A DNA stretch of 30,682 nt from Chara braunii (taxonomy: Eukaryota > Streptophyta > Charophyceae > Charales > Characeae): contig BFEA01000444.1 in the NCBI GenBank assembly GCA_003427395.1, forward strand, positions 1,241,244-1,271,925. The letters run 5' to 3'. The translations under genes were made by a program, and so were the position numbers. This document shows, in pieces, positions 1 through 9,338 of the stretch. The notes under the pieces were generated by a model, which was not told the origin of the DNA, searched no databases, and saw only the letters and a program-made list of their open reading frames with translations. Each line of letters starts with the position of its first letter. Positions within the stretch are counted from its first letter, which is position 1.

Positions 1-18
1 CCTGTGCTAAGTGCCACC

Positions 19-273
19 ATGGTGGACGACTTCCCGATGCAGGGCTTGCTTGCCCTTTCTGTTCTGATGGGTCCTTTGTTCAGAGTCCTTTTTCCCTTGG
101 GCTTCGAGAGGGTGTGCACCTCCCGTATGATGATGAGATCAGGAGGCATAAAGCCAGGGCTTACACTTGCAGAGCAGGCTGAAGTGGATCGCCGTCAGGC
201 AGAAAAGAACAAAGAAAGAGAAGAAAGGAAAAAACAGAAAGAGGAAGAAATAAAGAAGAAGATGCAAATGGAA
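19..273 (+). pseudogene. gag: E1 gag, N-terminal part (hydrophobic segment plus charged coil)
   Basis: This is the start of the structural Gag protein. I chose the ATG at 19 (context gccaccATGG) over the one at 4 because the E2 copy starts at the equivalent place with the same ccaccATGG context. The protein opens with M-V-D-D-F-P, then a roughly 20-residue hydrophobic stretch (LLALSVLMGPLFRVLFPLGF, residues about 10-29) with one Arg inside, then SRMMMRS and a Lys/Glu-rich coil. E2 has the matching stretch MVALSVLLGALFRLFFPLSF, so it is conserved and not noise. The frame is interrupted at about 273 by an insertion and resumes at about 551. A membrane-anchoring or signal-anchor role is inference only. 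Confidence 0.7.
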
Positions 274-550
274 TTAAATTACATTGCGGGTACTACGGAT
301 CCTCTGCGATCCACCTTTATTGGTGGACTTCACATGTATTACCTAAAGGCTATGTTGTAACGAGATGTCGTTTCGCCTCCGGTCCCCAATTAATTGGGTA
401 ATCTGCCTCTTTCAATTCAAACCTAGGTGAGCATATCCACCACCCGGTAAGAGGCACCTCAGCGTACAATCGCGCGCTATCTATTGTCTGGGGGGTTGAG
501 CAATTCCGAAAGATGCTTCGATTTACCATAACCAGGTTCATCTCGTAAAA
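274..550. other. ~277-bp insertion of unknown identity inside E1 gag
   Basis: E2 gag is continuous where E1 has this extra block. The flanks read caaatggaa (265-273) and caatagaa (551-558), and the uninterrupted E2 site reads caaatagaa, so an approximate 8-9 bp target duplication is likely. I see no terminal inverted repeats, no long poly-A and no pol III boxes. The minus strand has an open frame of 67 codons (350-553) that I do not recognise. It could be a short retroposon fragment or a non-autonomous DNA element. Confidence 0.5.
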
Positions 551-564
551 CAATAGAAGAAAGA

Positions 565-1218
565 ATGAAGAAGGAGATAAAAGAAAAGTTAGAGAAAGAA
601 TTGAAGGAAGAATTACAGACTATAGAAGAAGAAGAGTCTGAGGAAGGGGGAGAAAGACCTATCACACGGCGGACAGAGAAGGCAGAGAATAGTCAAGCAG
701 GGGAATTGCTTGTTAAACCGCTGGACTGGTACGACCAGTATGCTTACACCAGTGACAGACTCGAAGAAAGAGAAGAAGAGAGGGACATATTTGTTGCAAG
801 ACTAGCAACTATTACAGACCAGAAGGAAAGAGACCTCATGCTTGAAGAAAAACGCGTGGAGCTGCACAGTAAAATGTTAGCAGCAAAGCGACAAGAACTT
901 GACGAAAGGAAGAGATTGCACGCAGAGGGGGTAAGGCTGCAAAGCAAACTGCAAGCACAGAAAGACAAGCAGGCGGCAACCGAAGAAAAACTTGCTCTCT
1001 TGACTGAAACGGTTCTTCATGCCAAGCAAGAGGTAGCCGCAATGAACCGGACCCTGCAGAAAGTTGAAAGCCACCAATACGAATTTGAAGGGGTCTGGAA
1101 TACCTTTCTGGAAAAGTCCGCCAAAGACGTGGATCTGCACATTCAGTCTTACATTCAAAAGTTAGATAACCATATCACACAAACCTTCACTCCAGCCGTA
1201 ATACTGATGTCAGGATAA
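565..1218 (+). pseudogene. gag: E1 gag, long coiled-coil region
   Basis: This is the continuation of Gag after the insertion; the ATG at 565 is not the true start. About 217 codons are dominated by Glu, Lys, Gln, Arg and Leu, with heptad-like stretches such as EKLEKELKEEL near the beginning and a second coil from about residue 65 to 165 that aligns with E2 at 18055-18339. The end (around ITQTFTPAV) also matches E2. Directly after it two TAA codons occur where E2 has a Gly/Asp-rich linker of about 30 residues; E1 seems to have lost that linker. Such a long coiled coil before the capsid is unusual for gypsy Gag and could drive multimerisation. Confidence 0.65.
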
Positions 1219-1221
1219 TAA

Positions 1222-2335
1222 AAGTTAAAGTGTCGTGGACCTACACTGGACAAAGGGAGGAGAGTGTTCTTCATTGGATGGCGGTCGTGGAATCCTATGT
1301 ATACGGTCAGCGCATACGTTATTGGGATAGAGTTCTGAAGGACACTTGGTGTATGGCCGGCGATGCGATGAACTTCGCCATCTCGTTGCAAAAATAAGCT
1401 AACTGCGATGCTATGATTGCATATTCCCAACAAACTAGAATTGAAGATTTCTTTAAAGCTGTCAGAGAGCGGTTTGAAGATAAAAATCTAGCTCGCAGAA
1501 CTGAAATGTTAATTCTAAATATCGCAGATCGAAAATGGAAGAGTGCGTCTGCACTGAAAGCAACAATGGACGAACTCTTACAACGCGCAGAACATGGATT
1601 AACTCCTACCCAAATACTCAACAACTTCGCAAGAGCGCTTCCTGATCCTCTCCGTACTCAACTTTATCCCCGCACAAAAGAAGAGGGGACGACATATGAG
1701 AAGTTCAGCAAGATCGCTATAGATCATGCTGGCTTCTTAGCCGAGGCTAATTACTGCCATTATTGAAAAGATCTGCAAGCGGGAAAGAAGTGGCGGGACC
1801 GCACAATCTTAGGGAACATCCCTGGGAAAGACAACCTCCTTCTGACCTTTGAAGAAGGAGGTGTTGAAACTCTTTCCTATAACCAGATAGACTATGGTCT
1901 TGAGGAAGGACCCAGCGGTCCAGTAGCTCAGGAGGGGAGCTACGCGACCGTTGCAGCCCGCGGGGGAGGGCGACAAGGAAGAGGACGCGGCCGAGGAAGA
2001 GGAGCCGTGGACGCGGTGGAAGAGGACCCGGTACCCAGAGGGGTGGTGGCGAAGAAAGCTACTACGTGGGTGGAAGGGGCAGATGTCCCTCGCAAGGTGG
2101 TCGGGGTTCATATTCTACCTGGGGAAGAGGAAGAGGCACGTGGTATGAAAATTGGGATAAACCATATCTACCCCATCTAGGTCTGTCCGAAGGGGAGCCT
2201 TGGAAGCAATTGGGGATCACAGAAAAGGTTTGGCAAGAAAGAAAAGCCGCTGATCAGTGCATAAAATGTGGTGACCCCAACCACATTGTTCCCTATTGCC
2301 CTGACTACAAAATATTAAAAGGGAACAGCCAGTAG
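1222..2335 (+). pseudogene. gag: E1 gag, capsid, RG-rich tract and zinc knuckle
   Basis: The capsid-type domain (retrotransposon gag family) runs from about VSWTYTG through ESYVYGQRI, QTRIEDFFKAVRERF and ILNNFARALPDPLRTQLY. It continues into a Gly/Arg-rich tract (ARGGGRQGRGRGRGRG, around 1950-2005), a likely RNA-binding region. The CCHC zinc knuckle CIKCGDPNHIVPYC, near 2258-2300, is intact and would bind genomic RNA. Breaks: TAA at 1395 (E2 has GAA), TGA at 1764 (E2 has TGG) and a frameshift near 2005. Gag ends with TAG at 2333-2335, just after N-S-Q, and pol continues in the -1 frame. Confidence 0.75.
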
Positions 2336-4022
2336 GGGTCTCAGTTGCCTCTACGGGAACTTCGGATGTAGAAAAAAAGACATCCTCCCACCCGAAGGTT
2401 CCTTTGGAAGAAACTGAAGAGGAAGACAGTCCCCACCTAGTTAACTGTCCAGCGGTAGTAAGCGTGTGTACCTCTCTAGGTGGATCCCTCGCTGGCATGG
2501 GTGATGAGTTGGCCGCTCGTCGCCAAGCCTGGACTGAGATGAAAAACAAAGAGGACAGTTAATAATTGCAGATCTTGAAGTAAATAAAGTAAGAGTTGGT
2601 GGAATGGTTGACACAAGGTCAACACACAGCTACATAAGTAAGAAAGGTTTGCAAAGGCTTAAGATAAAGCAATTAGATGAGCCCGTAGTGAGTAAATTAG
2701 CTAATAGTACAGTAACTGTAATGAATAAGTATGTTGAAGGGGTCCAGATATACTTTCGGCTCGAAGCAGAGGGGAAGGTGGAACGAGTTCCTTTTGACAT
2801 CCTCTTAGGTATGGATTGGGGTGAAGCTGCATATGCAGATGTGAAGTTAAGGGATCACAAGTGTTGGCTCCCTAGTCCGCAAGGTGGGAAGAAAAAAATC
2901 TGCCTTTTTCATGAATCAGGTAAGGAAAGCAGCTTAGCTCATTGTTGTATGAGTGCCCCCGCATTCGTCCCCCACGTGAAAAAGTATAATCTATATGATC
3001 AAGTGTTTGTTGCATATGTGCACCCGGTGAAAGAAGGTGAAGCTAAGGAAGAGGCAAAATCCCCTGAGATTGAAAAGATTTTGAAAGAATTCGCAGATAT
3101 GGCAGAGGTCCCAAGCGGTGTGGTAGAACGACCAATCAAACATCGCATCGAAATCATACCAGGAAGCTCGATTCCTAAGGGGCCTATATATCGGATGTCA
3201 CCTAAAGAGTTAGATGAACTGCGAGCCCAGCTTGATGAACTGCTGGAAAAGGGGTGGATAAGACCTAGCTCCTTGCCCTATGGTGCACCTGTGTTATTCG
3301 TACCAAAGAAAGATGACGGGGTACGCATGTGTATAGATTATAGAAGACTTAATGATATAACAGTCAAAAATATTGAGCCATTACCAAGGATAGATGATTT
3401 GTTGGATCGAGTGCAGGGTAGCAAGTACTTCACTAAGATTGATCTGAAGTCTGGCTATCATCAAATTGAAGTGGAGTCAGAAGACCAATACAAGACTGCC
3501 TTTCGGACAAGGTACGGACACTATGAGTTCGTGGTGTTGCCCTTTGGTCTTACGAATGCACCTGCAACTTTCCAAAGAACAATGAATGAGCTTTTCCACG
3601 AATGGCTTGATAAATTTGTGGTGATATATCTCAATGATATTCTTATTTTTAGTAAGGATTTAAAAGAACATTGCGAGCACCTTCGACTTGTGCTAAATGA
3701 GTTGCGTGAAACAAAATTGAAGTTAAACCCGAAGAAGTGTGATTGGGCTAAGCGTCAAGTTTTCTATTTGGGGAATGTGCTTGATGGTGATGGTATCAAA
3801 CCGGAGGATACAAAAATTGCAGCAATTCGGGATTCACCTAACCCCCGCACTTTGACTGAGTTGCGGTTGTTCCTTGGGCTGACCAACTGTTATCGGAAGT
3901 TCGTTAAACACTTCACGATAATCGCCGCGCCCCTTCGCAAATTGCTTAAGAAAGAAACTATTTGGAAGTGGGATTCAAACCTGTACGACTTCGTTCAAAC
4001 GCCTAAAGAAATATCTGATTAA
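2336..4022 (+). pseudogene. pol: E1 pol: protease and reverse transcriptase
   Basis: This stretch holds the Gag-Pol protease and the RNA-dependent DNA polymerase. It is open from the ATG at 2604 to 4022 (472 codons), but that ATG is internal; pol starts upstream in the -1 frame of gag, with a frameshift near 2553. Protease: the expected D-T/S-G-S-T site reads DTRST (residues 3-7), so the active-site Gly is Arg; the second motif ILLGMDW is at 66-72. RT begins near residue 182 and shows LPYGAPVLFVPKK, MCIDYRRLND, FTKIDLKSGYHQ and LPFGLTNAPATFQ. The catalytic YLDD box is YLND (residues 342-345, codons 3627-3638), a loss that should abolish polymerase activity. A one-base indel near 3985 shifts the frame before RNase H. 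Confidence 0.85.
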
Positions 4023-4713
4023 CAACCCGGTTTTGAAGGTTGCTGATCCTTCTTTGCCTTTTGTCGTCACAACCGACGCCAGTCAGTACGGGATAGGTGT
4101 TGTACTCGAGCAAGATGATGGGAATGGGTATAGACCTGTAAAGTTTATGTCCCGACGACTGCCTAATGAGAAGGTCACCGCTTCCACGTATGAAAGAGAG
4201 TTGTATGCTCTTCGAGAGACTCTAGATCACTGACAACACTATTTCTTAGGACGCCACTTTAAAGTGTACTCAAATCACGAGACACTTCGCTGGCTTAAAA
4301 GGCAGGCCCTGATGACACCTAAATTGACAAGGTGGGCCGCTGAGATCGATCAATACGACGTTGAATTGAAACCAGTTAAGGGTAGGTATAACGTTGTTGC
4401 TGACGCGCTAAGTCGAAGATCTGACTTTTTCGGTGTCGTCGTGACATACTTGGATATGGGCTCCGACTTGCAAGATAAAATTAGAAATGCGTATTCCACA
4501 GATCCTGTCTCTGGCGCTATGATTAAACGTGTGCAAGACGCGCCACAGGAGTTTCCTAACTACCGAGTTACACATGGACTGTTGTTTGAGCAAACAGACG
4601 TGCATGACAGGCTTTGCATTCCAAATGTCGAAGAGATCAAAAGCTTGATCTTGGGGGAATGCCATGATACCGAAGGTCATTTCGGCTGGAAAAGACTTAT
4701 GCAGGCCTGTTGA
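4023..4713 (+). pseudogene. pol: E1 pol: RNase H and integrase zinc-binding N-terminus
   Basis: RNase H removes RNA from the RNA:DNA hybrid. The block VVTTDASQYGIG (first catalytic Asp) lies at about 4063-4100, followed by STYERELYALRETLDH. A TGA at 4231-4233 replaces the TGG seen in E2 (DHWRHY). The frame then continues with KVYSNHETLRWL, the tether VKGRYNVVADALSR, and the first half of the integrase HHCC finger (ECHDTEGHFGW; the two His four residues apart). A one-base deletion near 4695 shifts the frame before the CX2C half of the finger. Apart from these breaks it aligns with 14156-15100 of E2. Confidence 0.8.
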
Positions 4714-5954
4714 GTTCCTATATATGACCTCGCATGAAAGCCGACTGCATTGCCTATGTGCAAGGTTGTCAAGTGTGCCTACGAAACAAGTGTACAACGC
4801 AACGTCCCCTTGGACTACTACAGCCTTTGCCGATTCCAACAGGTCCAGGAGACTCCGTATCCATTGATTTTATGGATACCAAGGTGAAGAGCAGGAATGA
4901 AAAGACGCAAGTCATGGTCATCGTTGACAGATTTAGTAAGTATGCTGTATTCGTAGCATTACCCGCGGAAGCCAAGACTGATTTAGTAATCCGATAATTA
5001 TTTAACCATTGGGTAAAAGATTATGGACATCCCTTAACGATTGTGAGTGACAGAGATTCCAGTTTCATGAATGAACAATGGCAACAACTCATGAATGTTT
5101 ATGGCTCTAAGTTAACTATGTCATCAGGTAGACACCCTGAGACAAACGACCAGACTGAGAAAATGAATAAAATTTTGCAGCGGACGTTGCGCATGTACAT
5201 CCGTCCCGACCATATTGACTGGGATGAACATTTGCCCAAAGTTATTAGTGCCTATAACAACTCTGTTCACCTATCTACATGCAAGACTCCAATGGAACTG
5301 CATTTGGGATGGCGACCACGTAGACCCATTGATCGCTTAAATCCGGATCAAGTACATAAGCTTTCTCTAGGGACAAGTGAATTTGCAATACAATATCAAC
5401 GAGATATTGAAAGGGTAAAAGAAAATATAGTGAAGGCACAACACCAAATGGTGGAACAAGAAAATAAGCATAGAAGACCATCTCGATTCGCTGTAGGTGA
5501 TTTGGTGTGGGTAAAGTCTAAAGAATTTGCTCCTGAGCAGAACATTTCCCAAAAGTTACTACCCGCCTACAGAGGACCTCGGCAAATTCTTGATGTGATT
5601 GGAGAGGTGGATGGACGTTCTTATGTAGTTGAGATTCCTCTACATTTGCATACGTATCCGGTGTTTCACGCCTCAAAGCTTCTACCTTGCGTGACAAATG
5701 AGTTGTTTCCCAGTCGCAGATCAGCAATACCTCCTAGTATGGATGGGAAATACGATGTGGATAAGATTGTTGCTGAAAGCATTTTCCAAACCGGACGAAG
5801 AGGCAGACCCCAGCGACAATATAAAGTAAGATTTGCCTATCAAGACCCAAGTAAAGATCGCTGGTTTACAAGAGAAAATTTACTTGAGTCTGCACCTCAC
5901 ATTGTATCTGCATATGAAAGAGCTAAAAGAGGAATAAATATTATTGATAGATGA
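4714..5954 (+). pseudogene. pol: E1 pol: integrase core, C-terminal domain and chromodomain
   Basis: The integrase inserts the cDNA into the chromosome. The CX2C half of the zinc finger (GCQVCLRN) is near 4760-4790. The DDE core follows: first Asp in SIDFMDTK, second in TIVSDRDSSF (about 5040-5070), Glu in DQTEKMN (about 5150). A TAA at 4995-4997 interrupts the core where E2 has CAA. The C-terminal part has the GDLVWVKSKEF box and the HASKLL motif, then a chromodomain-like tail (from KYDVDKIV to SAYERA, residues about 236-298 of the frame opening at 5043). Chromodomains of this clade bias integration toward marked chromatin. The natural stop is at 5952-5954. Confidence 0.85.
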
Positions 5955-6426
5955 AGGTTTTCTCAGAGGACTTCGAATCTAGGCCGGCGAGAGTAAAAGG
6001 GCCTTTACCCGATTGAGCCCCTGTTCGACGAAAGTAACATATTGGGGTCCCTCGCCCAGAGCCCAATTCGTGAAAGCAGATCAAAAGACATGTTCTCTTG
6101 GTCAAAGGTCACATCCTGGCTAAAGTAAAAACAATGTTAAAGGTTATGGTTGAGCCCTGGACGAACAGTCATCATGTTTGGATTTGGGTGTCACATCTGT
6201 TCGCCAGAGGCAATGCAATTCATGTCTATTCAAACAAGGGATGTGTCTGTACATACAGTCAATGTGTCTGTTCGTGCAGCAAGAGTGTCTGTTCGTGCAT
6301 TAGGTATGTCTGTCCAGAAGAAGTCAAAGAGTTAAGTTCCAGTCCGGATTCAAGTCATAAAGAAAGTCGAGATTCAGATTGGGACTCCGAAATCAAGGCC
6401 TAAAGGCCGCCGCAGCAGCAACCCCT
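5955..6426 (+). other. E1 3' untranslated region with ~21-bp repeats
   Basis: Non-coding stretch between the pol stop and the polypurine tract. The first 65 bases align with the corresponding part of E2 (aggacttcga, ggccggcgagagtaaaaggg). Around 6238-6320 there are about four imperfect copies of a ~21-base unit with the core tgtctgttcgtgca, absent from the E2 copy. I see no convincing gene here; short open frames are not conserved in E2. Confidence 0.6.
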
Positions 6427-6438
6427 GAAGGAAAGGGA
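6427..6438 (+). other. E1 polypurine tract
   Basis: The tract gaaggaaaggga lies two bases before the 3' LTR start (TGGGACACA) and would prime plus-strand DNA synthesis. The E2 copy has gggaaaagata in the same place. Confidence 0.7.
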
Positions 6439-6518
6439 TCTGGGACACATACACAAAGGCTGGGACTGGGAAAGGACCAGGATAGGCAGAATTCAGACCT
6501 CGCCATGGCAGGCCAGCA

Positions 6519-6525
6519 CTATAAG
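6519..6525 (+). promoter_or_regulatory. TATA-like box in E1 LTR U3
   Basis: The sequence ccagcaCTATAAGaaacg matches in position and context the ccagcaCTATAAAggac of the E2 5' LTR. It is the likely pol II core promoter of the element. Confidence 0.5.
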
Positions 6526-6680
6526 AAACGAGGCAGCCTCCCCCACAGACAGATTCTCCTAGGCATTGATGCGTGGAAGTGCTGAGGCACTTGTGCGCTA
6601 TAGTGCTGGAGAGGCGCTGGCTGAAAAAGAGTTGCGCCAGGAAGAAGGGATGTTGGGCGCTGGCTGCAGGGAAGCCATAA

Positions 6681-7004
6681 CTGCGCCAACCTATGTTAGT
6701 GGTAGGAGAGATAGTAGTGGGATATCAGTGAGTTACATTCAGAGTAGATCTTCGTAGGTGAGAGTGTGCATGCATAGTGAAAGGAGAGAACCAAGACAGA
6801 GTTATCGAGAGAAAGGAGAGCAAGAGAGAGAGAAGACAGGGAGTGAGTCTGGACATGGTGGACACTTACCTGTTGGCGCCACATTTGTGAAGGGAAGGAG
6901 GACGCTGGCTGAGCCAGGTCCCATGCTGTTGTATGACGAGGGAGACTTACCTCTTGTTGGCGCCGAACTCTGGAACTCATGATACTCTTTGTATTAAGAG
7001 ACAT
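6681..7004 (-). other. Antisense exon-intron-like module in E1 LTR
   Basis: On the strand opposite to pol, an ATG at 7004 opens a frame that reaches two donors, both in phase 0. One is gaag-type GAG|GTAAGT (boundary 6951/6950, 18 codons) and the other CAG|GTAAGT (boundary 6870/6869, 45 codons). A pyrimidine-rich stretch, a CACTAAC branch-like motif (6695-6701) and a GCGCAG acceptor (ends 6681) follow, before TTATGGCTTCC. Residues before the donors (RRQQE, WRQQ) resemble the AQQ of the E2 modules. Spliced function is inference; the signals are visible in sequence. Confidence 0.45.
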
Positions 7005-7141
7005 TGATAATATAAGCTGCGCTATTTGGTTCTTATCTCATCTCAATCTGGTTTTGTGTGAGTTCACTTTGTACATGTGATGACATGTATGCATGCGGGT
7101 TGATGCACTCGAGCAAGCTGTGAACAGTCAGGTTCCTTGCA

Positions 7142-8889
7142 GCCGTGGCGACCAACGGGATTAGGATCTGCTCCATGTCTGTGGTTTGACCTTTTACCAC
7201 CGAAGTGAGTCTTCTGTCTCTTGTAGTCTTCCTGCCTGGGGTCGCTGTTGAGGTTCCTTGATCAGGCGAGTGAGCTGAAGATTCTCCAGAAGCTTCTGTC
7301 TTCAGCTCCTTCACCGAAGACATACTGAGTCTTCGTTGCTTCCCTGCATCTCTCAGATTGGACTGGCTAGCTGGTGCTGCTTGTGAAGGAGTGGCAAAGT
7401 TTTCTCCTTGGTCTCCTCCCTGGCTGTCAGCGCCCTGGTGATCTGCAGAGCCGCCTCCCCGTCGTGGTGATTGACTAGACGTATGTAGGTTTCTCTCTTC
7501 ACCCTGATGTGCTCTCCCCATAGCCGCTGTGCCGCCTGGATTCATCCCATTGAATGGGGGTCTTGAGTCTCCCGTGCAGCCCTAGCCGATACTCTTGGAA
7601 GGCAGAAGGTCCTTGCATGAAAGGAGGCCGCTGTCCTTGGCTGCTCTGGCCATGAGTTTGCTGTTCTGAGCCGTGTGACGTTTGCGGGACGCCTCCTCCT
7701 CCAAAGACGTTGGGTGGTTGGCTGTAATTTGGCCAATTCCCATTGAGACTGGGATGCCGCCTTGTAGGCTGGGGCCTTGCAGTGCCGCCATCATGTGGAG
7801 CAAGTGCGCCATCGAAGGACTTGGTTGAAGAATTCCTCCTGGCGAGAAGACCGGATTTGCTGCCGCATAGGGGAAGCCTGTTGGGGCATTGCCCATTGCG
7901 GGCGCCTTTTGAGCTGGTTGGGGCCCCAAGGGGCCCTGATATATATGTCTTCTTTCTCCTCTTCTGCCAGTCCCTGAGTGTGCTGGAGTTGCCTGCTAGT
8001 ACGAGGCGTTGTTGTTGACACCGCCTTCTCTGTTTTGAGGTCTTTCGTTTCTGCGACACTCCGACTCCGTATGAAAAAACTGCTTGCAAATCCGGCATTT
8101 CGGCGTCGAAGAGCACGCCAGTTTCACCTCCAACTCATCTCCCTTCGAGGTTATCACCCACAGCTTGTCCTTCATATTGCTTCGGGCTTTCGGAACGATA
8201 TCAAATTTTGCGTTCACCTGCGCCGGTCTGGTCACGTCCCTGTCTGGCGGATGTGCCAGTACTATCTTGCCAATGGCTCTTTCAATTTGCGAGTAGATGA
8301 ACGACATGTCGTCCAATGGAATTTGGATAGCCATCACCCAGAAGGTACGCTCGTCCTCCTGCCTTCTTAGCTCTTTGAATTCCGCTTTCGTCATCCATGG
8401 TTTGAACAAAATCTTGTAATTCACGTTTCTGATAGGAATCTCCACTCCTCCCTCACTTAGCATGAATTCAGCGACTTCTCTTGACAGAGCATTCGGCCCC
8501 TCAATTTTAACTCTGCCTCTTCTGACTTCGAGTGGGAAGCGTTCGCTCCCGATAATCCGGCTGTCCTCGAAGGCTCTGATGATGTCATCTTTCACTTTCT
8601 TGGGCATGAACCTTGAGTTGTCCTTGAAGATGACCAAAACTGTCCTTTCCTTCAACCACTTAATCTTGATTTCGTCCAATGAAGTGTTGAGCGTGAATTT
8701 GACTTCCCTTCCTTGTACTGACATTTCCCCTGGATCCAAGTTTGTTGGGTATACCCCATCGTCGAAGCATAGAGTAAGCAGTCCTCTTATGCGATCTTCC
8801 TCTTCCCAATAGTTTATTTGCTCCGAAGGCCCAGGTGGCGGAGATTGAGCTTCCATCCTGACCCTTCCATCAGCATCCGCATCCTCCAT
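7142..8889 (-). pseudogene. LINE (L1-like) ORF1, RNA-binding protein with CCHC knuckle, broken and truncated
   Basis: Starts at the ATG at 8889; 297 codons are open down to TAG at 7996-7998. The N-terminal ~260 residues form a globular part like the DUF4283-type ORF1 of plant non-LTR elements. It is followed by a zinc knuckle CRICKQFFHTESEC at residues 265-278 (CX2CX4HX4C). Past the TAG the same frame continues at once into a Pro/Gln/Gly/Met-rich tail (to about 7740), then a frameshift, another near 7570, and a Ser/Gln-rich part to 7142 where the E1 LTR begins. ORF1 proteins bind their own RNA for target-primed reverse transcription. The rest of the LINE, including any ORF2, would be left of E1 and so outside the window. 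Confidence 0.7.
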
Positions 8890-9300
8890 TGCCTTCCCTT
8901 GTAGTTACTTCTAAGTGAAGCTTCACCTCTAAGTCGCGACGTCAGTCCACGTTTGGCTGCGTCTATGACCGTTCTACCGTTTGTCTCCTTACTTCGATAC
9001 TCACTCGACTACCTCTACGTGCACTGGGCGGCGATCTTCCGAATTCAGGTGCGGGAAGCATTCTTCACCATAGCTGCTTTTCCCTGCGAGCAGGGGAAAG
9101 TATCAGAGTTACCGAGGGCTATCGTGCTGGTAGCGCCTCGGACAATCCAAGGGTCGAACGACCCGGTAACGCGAGGGCAGAGCGCTCTGCACCGGCCGCG
9201 GCGTTCCGTACAGCGTCGTCAGCTCAATTCTCGTCTCCCGAAAATGGCCATTTGCAGCGGTCGACCCTTATCACATTCTCATACAATATATATACATAGT
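8890..9300 (-). other. Probable LINE 5' untranslated region
   Basis: No gene is visible. The stretch lies directly upstream of the LINE ORF1 start, has moderate GC content, and is bounded at its far side by A-rich DNA (9300-9320). It may hold the LINE promoter, but I see no clear box. Its upstream limit is a guess. Confidence 0.3.
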
Positions 9301-9338
9301 AAAAAAAACAAAAAAAAACAGAACCTTACGGCTCTGGC

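Larger units (their letters stand above)
1..7141 (+). mobile_element. E1: Ty3/gypsy chromovirus-type LTR retrotransposon, 5' end off the window
   Basis: A copy-and-paste LTR retrotransposon read on the plus strand. Visible in order are gag (hydrophobic N-terminus, coiled coil, capsid, RG-rich tract, CCHC knuckle), aspartic protease, reverse transcriptase, RNase H, integrase with a C-terminal chromodomain, a polypurine tract and the 3' LTR. The window starts just before the gag ATG, so the 5' LTR, primer-binding site and leader are to the left. It is the same family as E2 (gag, pol and LTR align throughout) but clearly diverged from it. Stops, frameshifts, a ~277-bp insertion in gag and a changed RT catalytic Asp make it non-autonomous. 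Its 3' end sits inside a LINE ORF1. Confidence 0.9.
6441..7141 (+). repeat. E1 3' LTR
   Basis: A 701-bp long terminal repeat with TG...CA ends: it starts TGGGACACA just after the polypurine tract and ends GGTTCCTTGCA. Both ends and several internal blocks match the E2 LTRs. A TATA-like ctataag is at 6519-6525, about 78 bp from the LTR start, implying a short U3. The base after the LTR belongs to a LINE ORF1, so the right boundary is sharp. The putative 5-bp target duplication on this side is gccgt (7142-7146); its partner is outside the window. Confidence 0.8.

Noticed and set aside
274-553. Insertion in E1 gag as a spliceosomal intron or rRNA/plastid fragment
   Set aside because: It does not start with GT or end with AG, and I could not match any rRNA or plastid gene that I know.
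2310-2335. Canonical -1 slippery heptamer at the gag-pol junction
   Set aside because: A-GGG-AAC does not satisfy X-XXY-YYZ, so I report the frame relation but not a defined slip site.
7743-8370. Plus-strand frames opposite the LINE ORF1
   Set aside because: Shadows of the ORF1 coding strand; no recognisable domain, while the minus strand has a zinc knuckle.
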